From Hippasteria phrygiana (taxonomy: Eukaryota > Echinodermata > Asteroidea > Valvatida > Goniasteridae), in contig JAZGUH010000541.1 in the NCBI GenBank assembly GCA_037893225.1, positions 372,001 through 436,000 on the forward strand: 64,000 bases of DNA. Reading direction: 5' to 3'. The translations under genes and the position numbers were made by a program. Below, piece after piece: positions 47,779 through 61,300 of this stretch. The notes under the pieces are model-generated. The model was given only the letters and a program-made list of their open reading frames with translations, was not told the origin of the DNA and made no database searches. Position 1 is the first letter of the stretch. Each line of letters begins with the position of its first letter.

Positions 47779-49313
47779 CTAATATGCCCCAAACACGTCA
47801 GACATGAGGTAGCCCCCATACTGGCCCTCAATGAAACCTTCATCAGCCTCAACGTGAGCCGCTACCCAGCAGTTCACTTTCTTCTTTCCGACTTCATTGA
47901 AGACAGGACGCCCTCGTGCGGCCGGCTCTGTCCGTGGAACGCAATTCGGCTGTCGGCCGTCGGATATGGAAATTCGTGACTCGCCTCTCTTGAACTGACC
48001 TGAAAATCAAAATACAGTTATAAGTATAGTTATTCGTGTAGAAAATGATATGAAGGAGGAAAACTCATCAGTTGTTTTTTTAAACAACCCTCAAATTGCG
48101 GTAGGTAAATATCTTACTCGGTTAAAGAATTATGTCCTTGAACAAGTTCCTTCATAAACTAAAAGAAATACAGTTTCAGCGAGGACATTAATCAGCAACT
48201 ACTCTTGCAGACTTATATGCAGGAAACTAAACTCAGGTTGGCGCAGAAGTATTTTCCTCGTCAACCCGAGTTCGAATTTTGCTCGGGCCAACTAGAAAAT
48301 TGAATTTTCAGTGCAAACATGTATAGGGTTCCCCCACCTCTAAATTTAAAATCTTTTCGCCACAGGTTTCTTCACGCTGCTTGATTTTACCGCACATTCA
48401 ATAACAACAAAAATAACAGTAACGTCAACACAGCACCATCAAATTAAGAAACATACAAACTTACCGATGAGTCCCTGGGCACCTGTTGACAGCTCCGCCC
48501 CTCCGTTCAAGTAGAACCCCAGGAAACTGGGCTTGTCCCTGTTGGCGGCGTAGCGAATCACCGTGAACTCCACCCCCTTCCTGACGGACAGGGTAACCAT
48601 ACGCCGGTCCACTTTAATGCTCACCTCCCCCAGCCTCAGGCTGCTCTTGGCGTCCCACAACAGGGTGTGATTGGCGTTGACGGTGATACGGGAAGGGGTG
48701 AACCTTACTCTAGCCGTGTAAGCGGTACCACCACGCCCGCGTTGGCCGGTGAACACGCCCCCGATCTCGCCGATGTAGGTCTCCTGTTTCTGCATGCCGT
48801 TCTCAATGACGAGGTTGGCAATTAGTTTGCCGTTGATGTAGACACCTAGATATAAACAGGTTGAGGCTTTGAGCTGAGTAAGATTCTGGAAGGATACCCT
48901 CGTAACGGACTTTACAGGCAACAGATAACTAATATCTTGGCAAACAATCTATAGCATTATTATTATTGCTACAAACAGAGCTAAAACATAATCATCGATC
49001 ACTTTCACTGGAAATCTTATGTCAGGCACAGGCTGTGTTTCCGATTAACGCAAAAGCGGAATTCACCTTTGCTGGAAGGTATACATAGAAAACTTGCAGA
49101 ATACCAAAATTGATCAGTCCGAAAGACACTCAAATACAGAAAGAAAAATTACGAAAGACAGATAAATCATGCAGAAGTTTTTTCAAACTTTAATTAAGCT
49201 CCGGCCCCGTATCTTACCTTTTGCTCTATCCTTCACTAAACTGATGACGTCCCCTGCACCACCGTTGATGTCAAAGCACAGGGAGACGTGGACCTTAAAG
49301 CTACCCATTCCTC
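47779..49313 (-). other. ITIH gene B C-terminal domain, DPHF motif deleted
   Basis: Exons: 49218-49313, 48465-48845, 47779-47999 (stop TAG complement at 47,779-47,781). The first exon is 96 bp against 111 bp in gene A and starts GGMGSFKVHVSLCFDINGGA, so the DPHFVV block is absent while LCFDING and DVISLVKD are kept. The rest is well conserved (VYINGKLIANLV, ITVNANHTLLWD, GVEFTVIRYA) and ends GYLMSDVFGAY. The acceptor has a 3-bp in-frame alternative. Confidence 0.88.
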
Positions 49314-52300
49314 CTGCCAGATATAAAAAGGTATTTCGAAATCAAATGATCCGAAGAGTGTTTTAAACATTTTTTTAATAAGTGAACAAAGAAAACTGGC
49401 AAGAGCGGGATTCGAACCTGCGACCTCCAAAATACCGTACCGGCGCTCTACCAACTGAGTTTGACGAATTTAAAAGTTACAAAGTCCTATCCTCATTGAG
49501 TGAGCCCCTCAATGTAGCTTCTCAGTTCGTATCGTAAAATTGGGCGTGATTCCTGGCTATACTTCTGACTACCGCCCCCGAACAAAGACACTGACAATTT
49601 GGGAGACCGTCAACATAGGGCAAGATAGCTCAGTTGGTAGAGCGCCGGTACGGTATTCCGGAGGTCGCAGGTTCGAATTCCGCTCCTGCCAGTTTTCTTT
49701 GCTACATTCTAAAAACTGTGTTTAGCAATTAAACACAATCTTGCTATCAGTTTGTAAACATGTTTAGAAGCTAAACATTACGTGTCCAATTCCTAAACAT
49801 CAGTGTTTAATGGCTAAACACCATCCGTCAACACGCTAAACATGTTTAGTATGTAAACGTGTTTACAAACCGATAGCAAGAAAGTGTTTACTTGCTAAAC
49901 ACTATTATTTTTACAGTGTAACTTTGACAATTTTTTTAAAATTTACATAGTCAGTTTCCCTTGTGGTTTCTTTGACGAATTTTAAAAATATAACATTATA
50001 GATTGCAAAGGTATGAGCATCAACAAAACAATTCTTTTGAAAAAAAATAATGTTCTGTTTAACACAATGCACTAATACTTGAAGTCAAAACATACCACCA
50101 TCTGGAACAGGGAGGACAACTTCTGGAACAACAGTCAAAGCCTTGGAGAGACCGTCCCTCACATCGACGGGCAACTGGCGTTCCCAGACGCTCAGCCCCA
50201 CCGTGCCCGCCCCGCCTGGCGCACCGGCCGCCTGTTGCTCGCTAATCGTCATGCGCGTGTAGGGGTTCAGGTAGGCGTAACGCAGCGAGGTATCTGTGAT
50301 GTCCCTCTGGAGGACGGGGTTGGGGTTCTCAAAGCTGTCCCTCTTGCGCTCCAGGGACTGGATCATGACGTAGGCCCAGATGCGCTCGATCAAATCGGGT
50401 GGGATAGATTGGTCGAGCAGGATGCGAGCTGGCACCTGTTGACGACAGCAAGAATGCAATATGTACACTAAAAAAACGTCCCACCCTAGGCCTCTTTGCA
50501 AAAGGTTATTGACATATAGAGGAATCCCACAACGACGAGTTTAGCGCCGATCTGCGCACTTCCGCGTTTGAAAACGAGGATCTCAATGTCACAGTAAACA
50601 ACTTTATGCTGATCGTGCGCCTGCGCTTCCTTTTATGGCATGATTAATTTATGCATGAATGAATGTACTGAAAAGCGGTGTTTTGTTTGCCACTGACATT
50701 CTCGCTTTCAACCCGGAAGTGCGCAGAAGGGGCTAATGTGAAATTACTCTATGGTATTTGCGGCACTTGGGTGGTAGAAATGAGGAAATCTGATTATTTG
50801 AATAATTTCAAGTGCCTCAAGGAATAGGACAAATTTATAGGATGTAAGAAGGAAACTCGTACATTATTCAATGGGACTAACTGTTGGTGTTGATTTCCCT
50901 CGATGTGCTGGACATCCACTCGCCTACGCGATTTAAAGTTATGCATGATGGAATCGATTTACTTCGAACGCAGGTATTAACAAATAGATACATTGGTTGC
51001 GCTCTTTCCCACGGTTGAAGAATTATAGGAATTTGAACTTAATGAAAAGTTTAACTTATTGTCCACACGATTAGAAATGTGTTTGGTTGCCATTTTCTGA
51101 AGGAAAATTAGCTGAGATTATAATTCTGGCAAAAACATCGGCTATTTTCGTTTGTGGTCACATTAATAGATTTGATATAATAAAAATCCATTCATGCCAA
51201 ATTGGCCCCGTAGGGGCTAATTGTTTCAAACAATGTCAGAGAGATATTTCAATGAAATGAAACAATACAGAGAAAAACAGGAAAAAAACATAGAAAAATA
51301 AATTTTGGCAATTAAAAAGACGAATCCTGTGACGTAACAAAACGATGCAATGAATGTTGTACACTCACAGCTGTGTTACTGTCCGCTGCCAACGACACTT
51401 CCCTGTCGGCTGTCTTCCCGTACATGAAAGATCTCAGCACGTGGTCAGCCAGTCTATTCTCGACCAACTGCCCCACCACCACGATCTCCGATCCGTTGAA
51501 GTAGTTGGCAAAGAACCTGTCACTCAAAGTATTCGGCACCACGCCCTCTGAGAAATAGAACTGGAGATCGTAGAGCAAGGGCGTGGCCACCTCATCGTAG
51601 AATCCCTGGAGGAGGATGCTTGCATCCGCCCGTTCCGGTATCCTTCTAGCCACGCCGTGGTTATTGAGAGAGAGCCGCTTCAGGAACTCGAAGTCTGCGT
51701 CCTCACCGAAGGCGAGACAGAAGAGGGAGTAGTCGCCTTTAATGGCGTCTAGGACGTTGCGTTCTATCTCCCGTTTGTCTACCTCTCCAAAGGTGGGTTC
51801 GCCGTCGGTCAGCACGACCAGCATGGAGATGACTTTCTCTCCGCGTACCTTCTCGCCTTCTCGCCTCAGCATGTTGACACCCTCCAGAATGGCTTCATTC
51901 AGATTAGTGGCTAAATAGAGGAAATCAGTAAAAACAACTCTCACTTTTTTCTTACCGGCCAAATAGATTTACAGTTTAAAGACATCTAGTACTTCTAGAG
52001 CAGTATGCTACAAACATTCTCGATTCTTCAGCTTCGTATTCCACGTATAGCTGAGTGTCACCGGGACAGGGCAACTATCCAAGCCGAACAGGAAAAGGCC
52101 AAAAAGGTCTCATAAAATCCTCCACTAGTTTTGCAAAACCCTACACTTTACAAATAATTGTTTAATACCATGCGTAAGAGATCACTAAAACCTTGTACTT
52201 TAAACGCCTGAGAAGCCCAAATGGAGCACATTTTCTTCATTTTGTATCGTCTTAAGTGCATGCCTTATAATACCAGATGCATGGAATACCCCAGGACTGA

Positions 52301-55300
52301 AGGAGCTATTTCCCCAGCTGAGATAGTTTATGAACCAACGAAAACAGTATACGATGAACGACATTTGGAGCTGGTAACGTATTTTTGTTCAGCAGAATCT
52401 TTAGGGAGCTCAGCAAATTCGTGAGCCAAGTGGAGGTCTTTTGAAATTGGCCCCCTGGAAACAACCTACTCAGTGTGATCGACCAGCGCGAAAAAAGCCA
52501 GACTTGAAGCGTTGAACGATTTGACTGTCTGGATGACTGACTGACTGACTGACTGGACGCGCGGGCGCCGCTAGAGGGATGAGGGTTGACATCCCCCATT
52601 AGTTGTTTTTTGTCAGCAAAATCGTGTCGCTGTCGGCAAAACCGTGTCGCGGTTGGCAAAATGCACGGCCTATGATAGTATGTAAGTATTGAGGATATGC
52701 TACAAATCCAATGGCACCCTCAAGAGCCTCAACGTCATAACACTGCCCCGATTTGCAAATAATTTTTTGGAAGGCAAATTCTTTTACCAACCTTTTTTTT
52801 CTCACACCCCGTCGGCAAACGTGTGATGACACCTCTGTTCAAAATGCTCTAACGACGCCCCTATTGCATGATTGACTGACAACAAACTTAATGACTGACT
52901 GACTGATTGACTCTGGCTGCTAGACTGACTGACACACTACAGTATAAATATATCTTTTCATTGACTTTTTGTACCTTACCATCAACTTCCTGAAGTTTAT
53001 CCACGTACGATTTAGCGTATTGGACATTTGCCGGAACCGCATCCACCATCTTATACCGGTCCAGGAATTCCACCTGGTTGGAGAAGGGTAAGATGTTGAA
53101 CTTGTCTCCCGCCGAGATCTCGTCCAAGATGGTCTTAAGAGCCGCCTTGACCTGGGCCAGCTTGGTACCTTCCATGGAGTTGCTGATGTCAATGACGAAG
53201 ACGACGTGCTTACGGAGGACAGAGAGACCACTCGGGGAGAAAAACTGCACAAAATGGTCATCCAGGACCTGATAAGGTTCAAGAGTGACAGATATAATCG
53301 TTAAATTAACAGAGATTTTCTGCGATTTGAAAATAAGATGATTAGGCCTAATTTGAGTTAAGGGAAATCTTTTAAAAAAATCAAGTAGGTATAGTGGGCC
53401 AATTTCGTGGAGCTGCCGAGCAGAAATACTGCTATCAATGTTTTCCTGCTAAGCGAAAATTAGCCAATGTACATCTTTATGCGGTTTTGGCTGTATCAGA
53501 AAAAACAAATGTCTATGCTCAACAAAACTGCTTAGCAACACCATGAAATTGGCCCCCATCACAGAACAGCCATAAATAATCAGCTCATCGTAGAAACCAA
53601 CCTGAATATCGCCAGCATCATTTGTATGAATGACGTCATACTCCACCGTGAAATCTCCCATGATGCCATCTGTGCTCAGCTGCTGCTGTTGCTGCCTCGT
53701 TGGCTGGTACCTGACCTCCCAGTTGCTCCTACTAACCCTTGTCATCAGTTGGGGTAGGCGGGCCAGGCTATCACCCAGGGAGCGATCAGTAAGGTAGGCG
53801 TCTGCTGTGTTCACGCCCTGTGGCTCAGTGATGCTGACGTCTACCACCAAGTTGTCAACAACCTAGGACAGTGTATGGAGGTTTTGTTTGTCATTTTGAA
53901 TAGATTTTCCTATTGTGCAATGTTTAGGTTACTTCATAAACAGTTGGCTTGGCGGTGTCATGGTACCGGTAATCATCTTTAACTAGCTCTAAAAAAGAGA
54001 AATGTGGATGAGAAGAACTAGAGGTTTAACACTTTAGCACTAATCTACTGCCTTAATTACTCACATAGGTTTTTTTTTTTACAAAAGGTAACTAAACTAT
54101 GATAACAAGTTTACAAATTTGGTCATCTGTATCATCTCAACTGTCTCAAGTACATGTACCAGATTTGAGTTATCTTTTTTGTCATTTATTGACACTGTAA
54201 AAGGTCAGAATATTTCCGATTATGACCTCATTAATATGAGACTTTTGAGGCACAGGTAGTGGGAGCAGGCACCGGTCCTTTTCCATTATTCTCACCAGTC
54301 GTGTGCATGTTTAGAACTACGCGCGCATGCTCAAAACTCTGCTCGCATGCTCAGAACTACGCGCGCATGCTCAGAACTACGTGTGCGCGCTCACCAGTGT
54401 CCCAAAAGTCTACCATTAATAATAACTGGATTCCCATCACCTGTCCGGGATAGAGGCCAAATACATGCTGGAACATTCCCCGACGTCTGCGCAGAAGTAT
54501 CTGGTATGTCAGCGAGAACTCTGCCGAGGAACCGGGCTCGAGTTTGACGGACACGAGGAACACCTTACTCTCAGGATCCCTGTGATTGAATGTCAAGGTG
54601 TAGGCGGATGTCACATTAGCCACTTCTGCGCACTTCCGGGTTGTAAGCGAGGATCTCAGTGCTAAACAAACAGAGTGCTATTCAACAAATTCATTGATGC
54701 ATGAATGAATCACGCCATATAAATGGCAGCGCAGCGCACGTTTAGCATAGTAAGTTGTTTACTTAGCACTGGGATCCTCGCTTTCAAACCCGGAAGTGCG
54801 CAGATCAGTGCTATTTTCGTCAATTCGGGATTTGTCTATACTAGGCCTATAGTGTGTTGAAAGGTTACGGTGGAAACAACTAGGAACAAAGCGATGACGC
54901 TCAACCGTTTTATTTTTTCTTTCTGAATGATATTAGGAAAATACTAATAAAAGCACTGGCATAGACTCCTCAGGAACTGCTCTGCACTGACCACAATGAG
55001 CAATTTCAGGGGCGAATGTGTTTAGTGCAGCGCCCCTTTTAGAAATTCTTCCACGTATTAATAACAAGTTTTCACAGTTTTCACAGTGCGGGTTTTGAGG
55101 CCGTGGGACCCTAAACCGCAGGTGGCACAGATGCATATAATCGTGCAATAATATTGAGAATGTGTAGATAACGAGGCAGGCGAGATCCGAAAAGAGAAAG
55201 GAACCTTTTTGTGAGTGTGACGTCACAATAGATCTGGAAGTACATTGCTAATGGCAAACGAGTGGAGTACGCATGCGTGTAGCTTAACGCGCTGTCCATA

Positions 55301-58300
55301 GAGCCCCGCGTATTTTGTTAACGCCAAGTTAACGGTACTTGTTTTGGGCGAACTTTTATAAAAAACAATTCTGAATTGTTACGTGAATTCATCACAACAC
55401 ACGGGATGGGAAACCATGCCCCCTTTTCCCTATTGCCATATTTTCCTTTAAAAAAGTGACCATTCTTCTTGTATCTTTGATTCTTTTTTCTTTTTGTAGC
55501 TCTGTACCTATATACTTGCAGGAAACTAAAATCGTGGATATAATTACAGCTCAGTGATGAATCCTCCTCCGTATGACACTTCCAGGTTCCCGCTCTGCAG
55601 TGTGACATTGCGGCTCTTTTGATCGGCTACACCGTGGTACGTCTTACCGTCCAACACCCTGATTGGCCAAACCAGCACGGTCACCATTAGAGACATAAAC
55701 ACAAAATACTTTGTGAATATTTGCAGATGCTATATCATGTGCTTACGGAAGAAACTAGTAGAAATAAGATGATAAAATGATTTTTGCTGTTTTAGAGGTG
55801 GGAAGAACATTGAAAACCCAATCGACCCTTGGCGGGATTCGAACCTTGGCCACTGAGGTGAAAGGCGAGAAAAAGAGAGCACTGCATCATCTCGACTCTT
55901 GGGTAAACTCACAGACCACTTTGTGTATATATACGTACATGGTAAAGTCTGTAATGAAGGCCTGGAGTGGAATCTTCTGTCTAAACACGGCCCATCCTGC
56001 CTTGCTGGCCGTATTTTCCATTCTGGCACTGACTGTGGTCATGGCAAACCGCAGCACAATCTGAGAGTTTATGATCAAACTTTTCGTATCGATGCCGTCC
56101 TATCAAAATAACAGAACAGTAGAAACTCATATTTATCTACATGTGTTGAACTGATATGCCTCCCGTAGTAGTCTTTGGTAACAGTCCTGCATAGGACCAG
56201 TCTTCCCTCTGCAGAAGCGATCACGTGATTTATTGATCCTTTCAGCAACATTAATCTTGTCCCGTGTAATCCTGATTAGTTTTTAGTTATGTTCATATGA
56301 TGCCGCGTTGTGAAACTATTTGTTGACAAAGTTTATTTATTACATTTCTTTTACCCAGGGTGTCCCCAAATTAACAGTTTAAAACTGGTTTCCATTGGGG
56401 CCCTGCATAATTTAAAAAAAAAAATGAATATTTAGGCTACACACATACAAAACACAAATATTAAAACATATATAAAAATATTTACAGAAATAAAAGAATA
56501 GTTACACAAATAAATCTATACACGGTTAAGTTATCAGCTTTCCAGTTTCGTCAGCTATATTATGTTTCCACTTGAAGCTTCACCTAAATGCTGACATGGG
56601 TTGGCTCCAATAGTGAGGTCACAAATACTGCATCTATCAACTTCAAATAAGATCAACATATCAAGTGGAAACGCTTGGAAATTAAACAACAAAGAATTAT
56701 GACAATAATATCGTATGCATAAAGCAAACACGCTACGAAAGCTGGGTTGTTTAAAGCATACTCACCGAACTCTCCGTAGCCACCGTAAAGGGATCACCGT
56801 CGACTAGAGGTTTGACTGTATGATAAACAAACGTGTTTTTGTTTATCTGGTTGTTTCTTGGGTTTCTGTTTTATTGTATGCTTAGGCCTAATTATATTAG
56901 TCACCGCAGAATTTCTAAGAAACTCATTTTTCCCTTGGAAAAACCATTCTTGTTGCCGCCGCCTATTATGTCGCAATTCCAGGCGTTCTTGTGGGGACAA
57001 CATTGTGGGGTACTTGCATAAATTAACAGTGGTACCCTACAAGTTGGTCTTTGAGCATACGTACCGTACCACACAAGATAATTTCTGTCGGGGAAGAGGG
57101 ATAATGCAAGCAATGCAAGTACAGGTCTACCCCAAAACCCCTAAAATACAAGGGTATATGCGTTATGGGAACAAGGCGTTTTGGGTCATTACCTCTACCC
57201 CTTACAAAATAATAATAAAAAAAGGTTGTCTAGACCTCCATTAATTCTTGAAACGCTTTCCTTTTGTGTTATATGAAATACTTCATTTCATTTCATTTCG
57301 AAATAGCCATCAAGACGAACCCATACAAATCGTTTTAGCCTTCAAAAACAAACAGTTTCAAGACCTCACCATTGTATGTACGATACGACCCTGCGAAAGA
57401 TATTTGTAAAGGTAAATAATATCTTGTTTAGAACAGATAGAAATACGATTCAACATCGACTACATACCCGGTAGATCTTCCAGTAGACGCCTGAGTATGT
57501 CCATGGTAGTCCCCGTGTGTATGACAGAGGGTGGCGGCAGGTTACCAGTGGGCCGATTTTGGTTGGACAACGACATTGGGGTAAGTGGCGTCACAAAGTT
57601 ATACCTGAACCAAGCAAAGATACGCACCTCAAATGTTTTTGTGGGGTGGGTCTAGAGCTAATAAAATGGTTACTAATAACGGCGCGTATTTATTATAAGT
57701 GCAACTCCATCACCTTTCAGGCTTACGCCTTTAGATGAAAGGAATTTCAATTCTGATATCGCTGCCTTGACTCAACAAAGTGCCTCTCAAAACAACTATT
57801 ACCATTGTGGGCATTATTAATCTCTGCTGATACCTGATAGCGAGGGTGGCGATTCTGTCAGCCAGTGCCTGTCGTGTGGCGGGATCTTTAGTGATGGCAA
57901 ACTGGTTGATCAGATCTTGGAATGTCTTGATTGCCCAGATTCGCTGCACAACGTCCGATACCGTGTGATCACTTTGAAGCTCCGGAGCCGAAATCTACGT
58001 TATCAAATCAAAGCAAATCATAATCACAAGTAAAGGTGTTCGAGTTTCTCTGAACCTTTGTTTTCCCTCTTGAACTTCTTTCACTAAGGAGATTTAATTG
58101 AAAGAGGAGAAATATTCAAGATTATTCGTTTTCAACCCAGTGGTACAGTTTCAGCTGTTGTCTTACCCTGATATCGTGTCTGGAGTCTCCACGATACTGC
58201 TGGCCTGTAGCTGTAGTTCCGCGCACGCCACTCTCCAGAATATTCGAAATCGGGTTGTCCAGAAATCTGCCTGCAACGGACAGCTCCGATCCCTCGAAGT

Positions 58301-61300
58301 AGAACGGGAACTGTCTCACGGTCAGATCCTCCGGGTTGGCTACTCCGGGCTCGTACTCCATCTCAACGTCGAAGATTACGGGCCGGGAGACCTCGAAGTA
58401 GAAGCTCTGGAGCTGCTTGCTTGCATCGGCAGTCTCGTAGATCCTCCTGGCGTATCCTCGGTTCTGCAGAGCGAGTTGGACCAGAAGATCGAAGGAGACG
58501 TTGCGGCCGAATCCAAGGCTGAAGAGGGCGTGTTCCCCGTTGATGGCCGCGTTGACGGCGCGCACGAGCTCGTCGGGTTCGGTGATGCCGATGGTGGGCT
58601 GCCCGTCCGATAGAACGTACATCATGGACAGAATGTTCTCGTCGTTGGCAAGAAATTCAGACTGGAGGTCCAGTAAGGCATCAGCTTGTATGATGGCCTC
58701 GCCAAGGTTTGTTTCTGTTTTGGAAAGAGGCATTTGAGCCACGTTTAGTAACCAAATTTCTTCGCAGGAGGGATGAAATCGTTTTTGGTGTTAACACGCT
58801 TGGCCTTCTGACAATTTTTCTGTGCACGTAGGTGTGGTACGTGTTGTTTTCCACCCAAAAAGAAAATAAACACAACCTAGTTTTACTTCCTGTGGAAATG
58901 ATACTTTAAAAAAAAAATATTAAAAAGACCCTTGATTGTTCGGCATCCAATATTTTCAGATAATCAGGTTTCAGGAAATCGTAAGTTACTTGTAGATTGA
59001 TCACGTGGGGTTTGACTCTGTATCTAATTTCGTGGGTCTCCTCGGAGTTTCATACCGCAACGACAGTTGTCAAAAATGTCATCACGTATTTGCCGTCAAC
59101 GAATAAGTGTTAAGTTTTCAAATTTTCCAAAACTGAATAAGAACTACAGAGAAAATGAGTTTCAGAACTTGCCTCCTTGCACGACCAAGTCATCTACAAA
59201 TCTCTTGGCTGCATCAATGTTCCTCCGCGTAGCCTGCACCAGAGCATTGCGTCTCCAGTACTGGACATCGTCGGAGAACACCAGGATGTTGAATCTATCT
59301 GTGGGTCCCAGATCGTCAAGGGTTGTCTTGAGAGCCTTCTTGACCTGCCTGAGCTTCGTGCCCACCATGGAGCTGCTGATGTCGATGACGAAGACGACGT
59401 GCTTGGCCGCGTGCTGGTAGCTGATCGGCGAGAAGAAGTGTACGAAGTAGTCGTCTTGTACCTGGGTAAAAATGAATGAAAAAGAACCACCGTGAATGGG
59501 ACGCGTCTACTCACTGAAAAAAAGTGCCCGATTTCACGGAGCTTTTTAGCTCAGATTTTGGTAGGCCAAAACAGGTTACCAGCCAATATGTCATTATGAT
59601 GTACATTGCTTGTAACTGATTTTTCATTAATTTTTGCTCAGCACCAACATTTGCTAAGCAATATTTTGTTCCTCTTTAGTAGCTTGATGAAAATGCCACG
59701 AGGTAACAGACTGTATCACTCTATGCAAAAATGGTTTCAAATGAGATGAGAAGGAGCTGAAGGGCTAAAACTGAATCCCTTCAATTTGGCTTTGACCCGT
59801 AATCCCATACCTTAAAATGTTATACCGCCCAAAACGGCTTAATCATCCTTTATGGCATCACCGAACTGATTTTTTTTCTCATAGTCGAACAGTCTCGAGT
59901 TCAAGTATATCTGCTTGCCTTCAGATTCATACCCAGTCAGGTTTCAATGATTCTTGATTCCTGAAGCTGTACGGGTATTGGACTTATAGGCGGTGGAACG
60001 GGGGTGGGGCAGTAGCGTAGCTAAGGGGGGCTGGGGGGGGGGGGGAGGGGGGTGCACGCCCCCATAAACAAATCGTCGCTCCCCCACTGAAAATTTCGCA
60101 AACGCAGAAAATAATAGTATTATAAATAACAAACACTGTGAGCGCCCCCCCCCCCCCCCCCCCCCCACTGTAACATCCAGCCCCCCCACTCCCCCTATGG
60201 AGACAGCCCTATAGCCACGCCGCTGGGGGTAGGCGGCAGGGAGGCAATGGCCCGGCCCGAACTTTTCCTACTTGGTGGAAATGCCCCCTCACCCCACTTT
60301 TGGCAGTTCCGCACAAGAAAAACATAGAAAATTACAGCAGCCGGCCGGCACCGGCGCTGCTTGGCCCCCAATTTCAAAAGTGTTCCGCCGCACCTGATTG
60401 GCCTTCACATTTCTCCACCATCAGGAGTAAATTACATTTTGACCTCCCTTGACCCGTAACCTGCCAATCTGTTAATTGTTCTGTCCATTTATCTCAGGTC
60501 TATACTCATACCTCTGTGTAACTTCCATCTCTGGTATGAATCACGTCATATTTAAGCACAAGGTCTCCAGCTAGACCCTTAGGTGAGTATGAAAGCTGTT
60601 CATCGGCTGATGGGGCGTAGTTCATGTGAGCTCTGTAATCACTGCTACGTCTGACCTGCATTTAGTGAAGTTAGCCTTGAAGGTAATATGCAGCATTTGC
60701 ATATATACATCAAAAAATAAAACTACTGAATTATTATGAAATACCTTGCTAAATAATAGGAAAGAGTAAATAGTAAATAATAGTCTCAGCAACCTGTGAG
60801 ACCATGTCACTTGGTGTGCTGTCATTTTCAAGCAGAGATTTGTCTATCAATTTCCAGCGATGGTCGGCTGACCATTGATGGAAAAAGCTGCCTTTTTTCA
60901 AACACTGCCATGCCCCAATTTACCAACTTTAGTTAGTCCACATTTTGTTTGGCAATTGGTTACACATCTTGCTAGTTCCCCGACTTGATAATTCCTTGAC
61001 GTCTATAAATTACTACGTTTTGTTTGAAGTAGGGTCAGGGAACCAGACTATAAAAACACAATTTTCCCATTTTTCCCCCAGTTTCTATGCACACAAAACT
61101 TTAAACAGGTCAGTGTTACAGTACTTGCTATATATGTACGTTGGATAGGATTAGTCTCCAAAATGGGATTTTGGTGGATAGGGATAACATTTTGAACATA
61201 CAGTGTTGACAGTCATTATTTCTCTCTCAATTTCAATTTGAAAAAGATACAGTTCAAGGAAATTGGAGTTTACCTGAAGGATCTCGTCCTCACCCTCTGA

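Larger units (their letters stand above)
50096..56099 (-). other. ITIH gene B module 3 (VIT-VWA)
   Basis: Exons: 55939-56099, 55548-55658, 54441-54579, 53602-53862, 52980-53268, 51369-51910, 50096-50435. The VIT begins DGIDTKSLIINSQIVLRFAM and includes SKAGWAVFRQKIPLQAFITD. The VWA has FVIDISNSMEGTK, ATNLNEAI and VLTDGEPTFG; NYFNGSEIVVVG is conserved with gene A. The linker exon reads ERIWAYVMIQSLERKRDSFE and ends VLPVPDGG. Its donor has two in-frame choices three bases apart (50,096 or 50,099). Confidence 0.9.

Noticed and set aside
49619..49692. tRNA gene with GGT anticodon
   Set aside because: A and B boxes are good, but the base before the anticodon is not T and the T and acceptor stems have mismatches. 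Several diverged copies with the same flanks show that it is a SINE.
58098..58613. 171-codon plus-strand open frame
   Set aside because: It is the antisense shadow of the 548-bp VWA exon of ITIH gene B.
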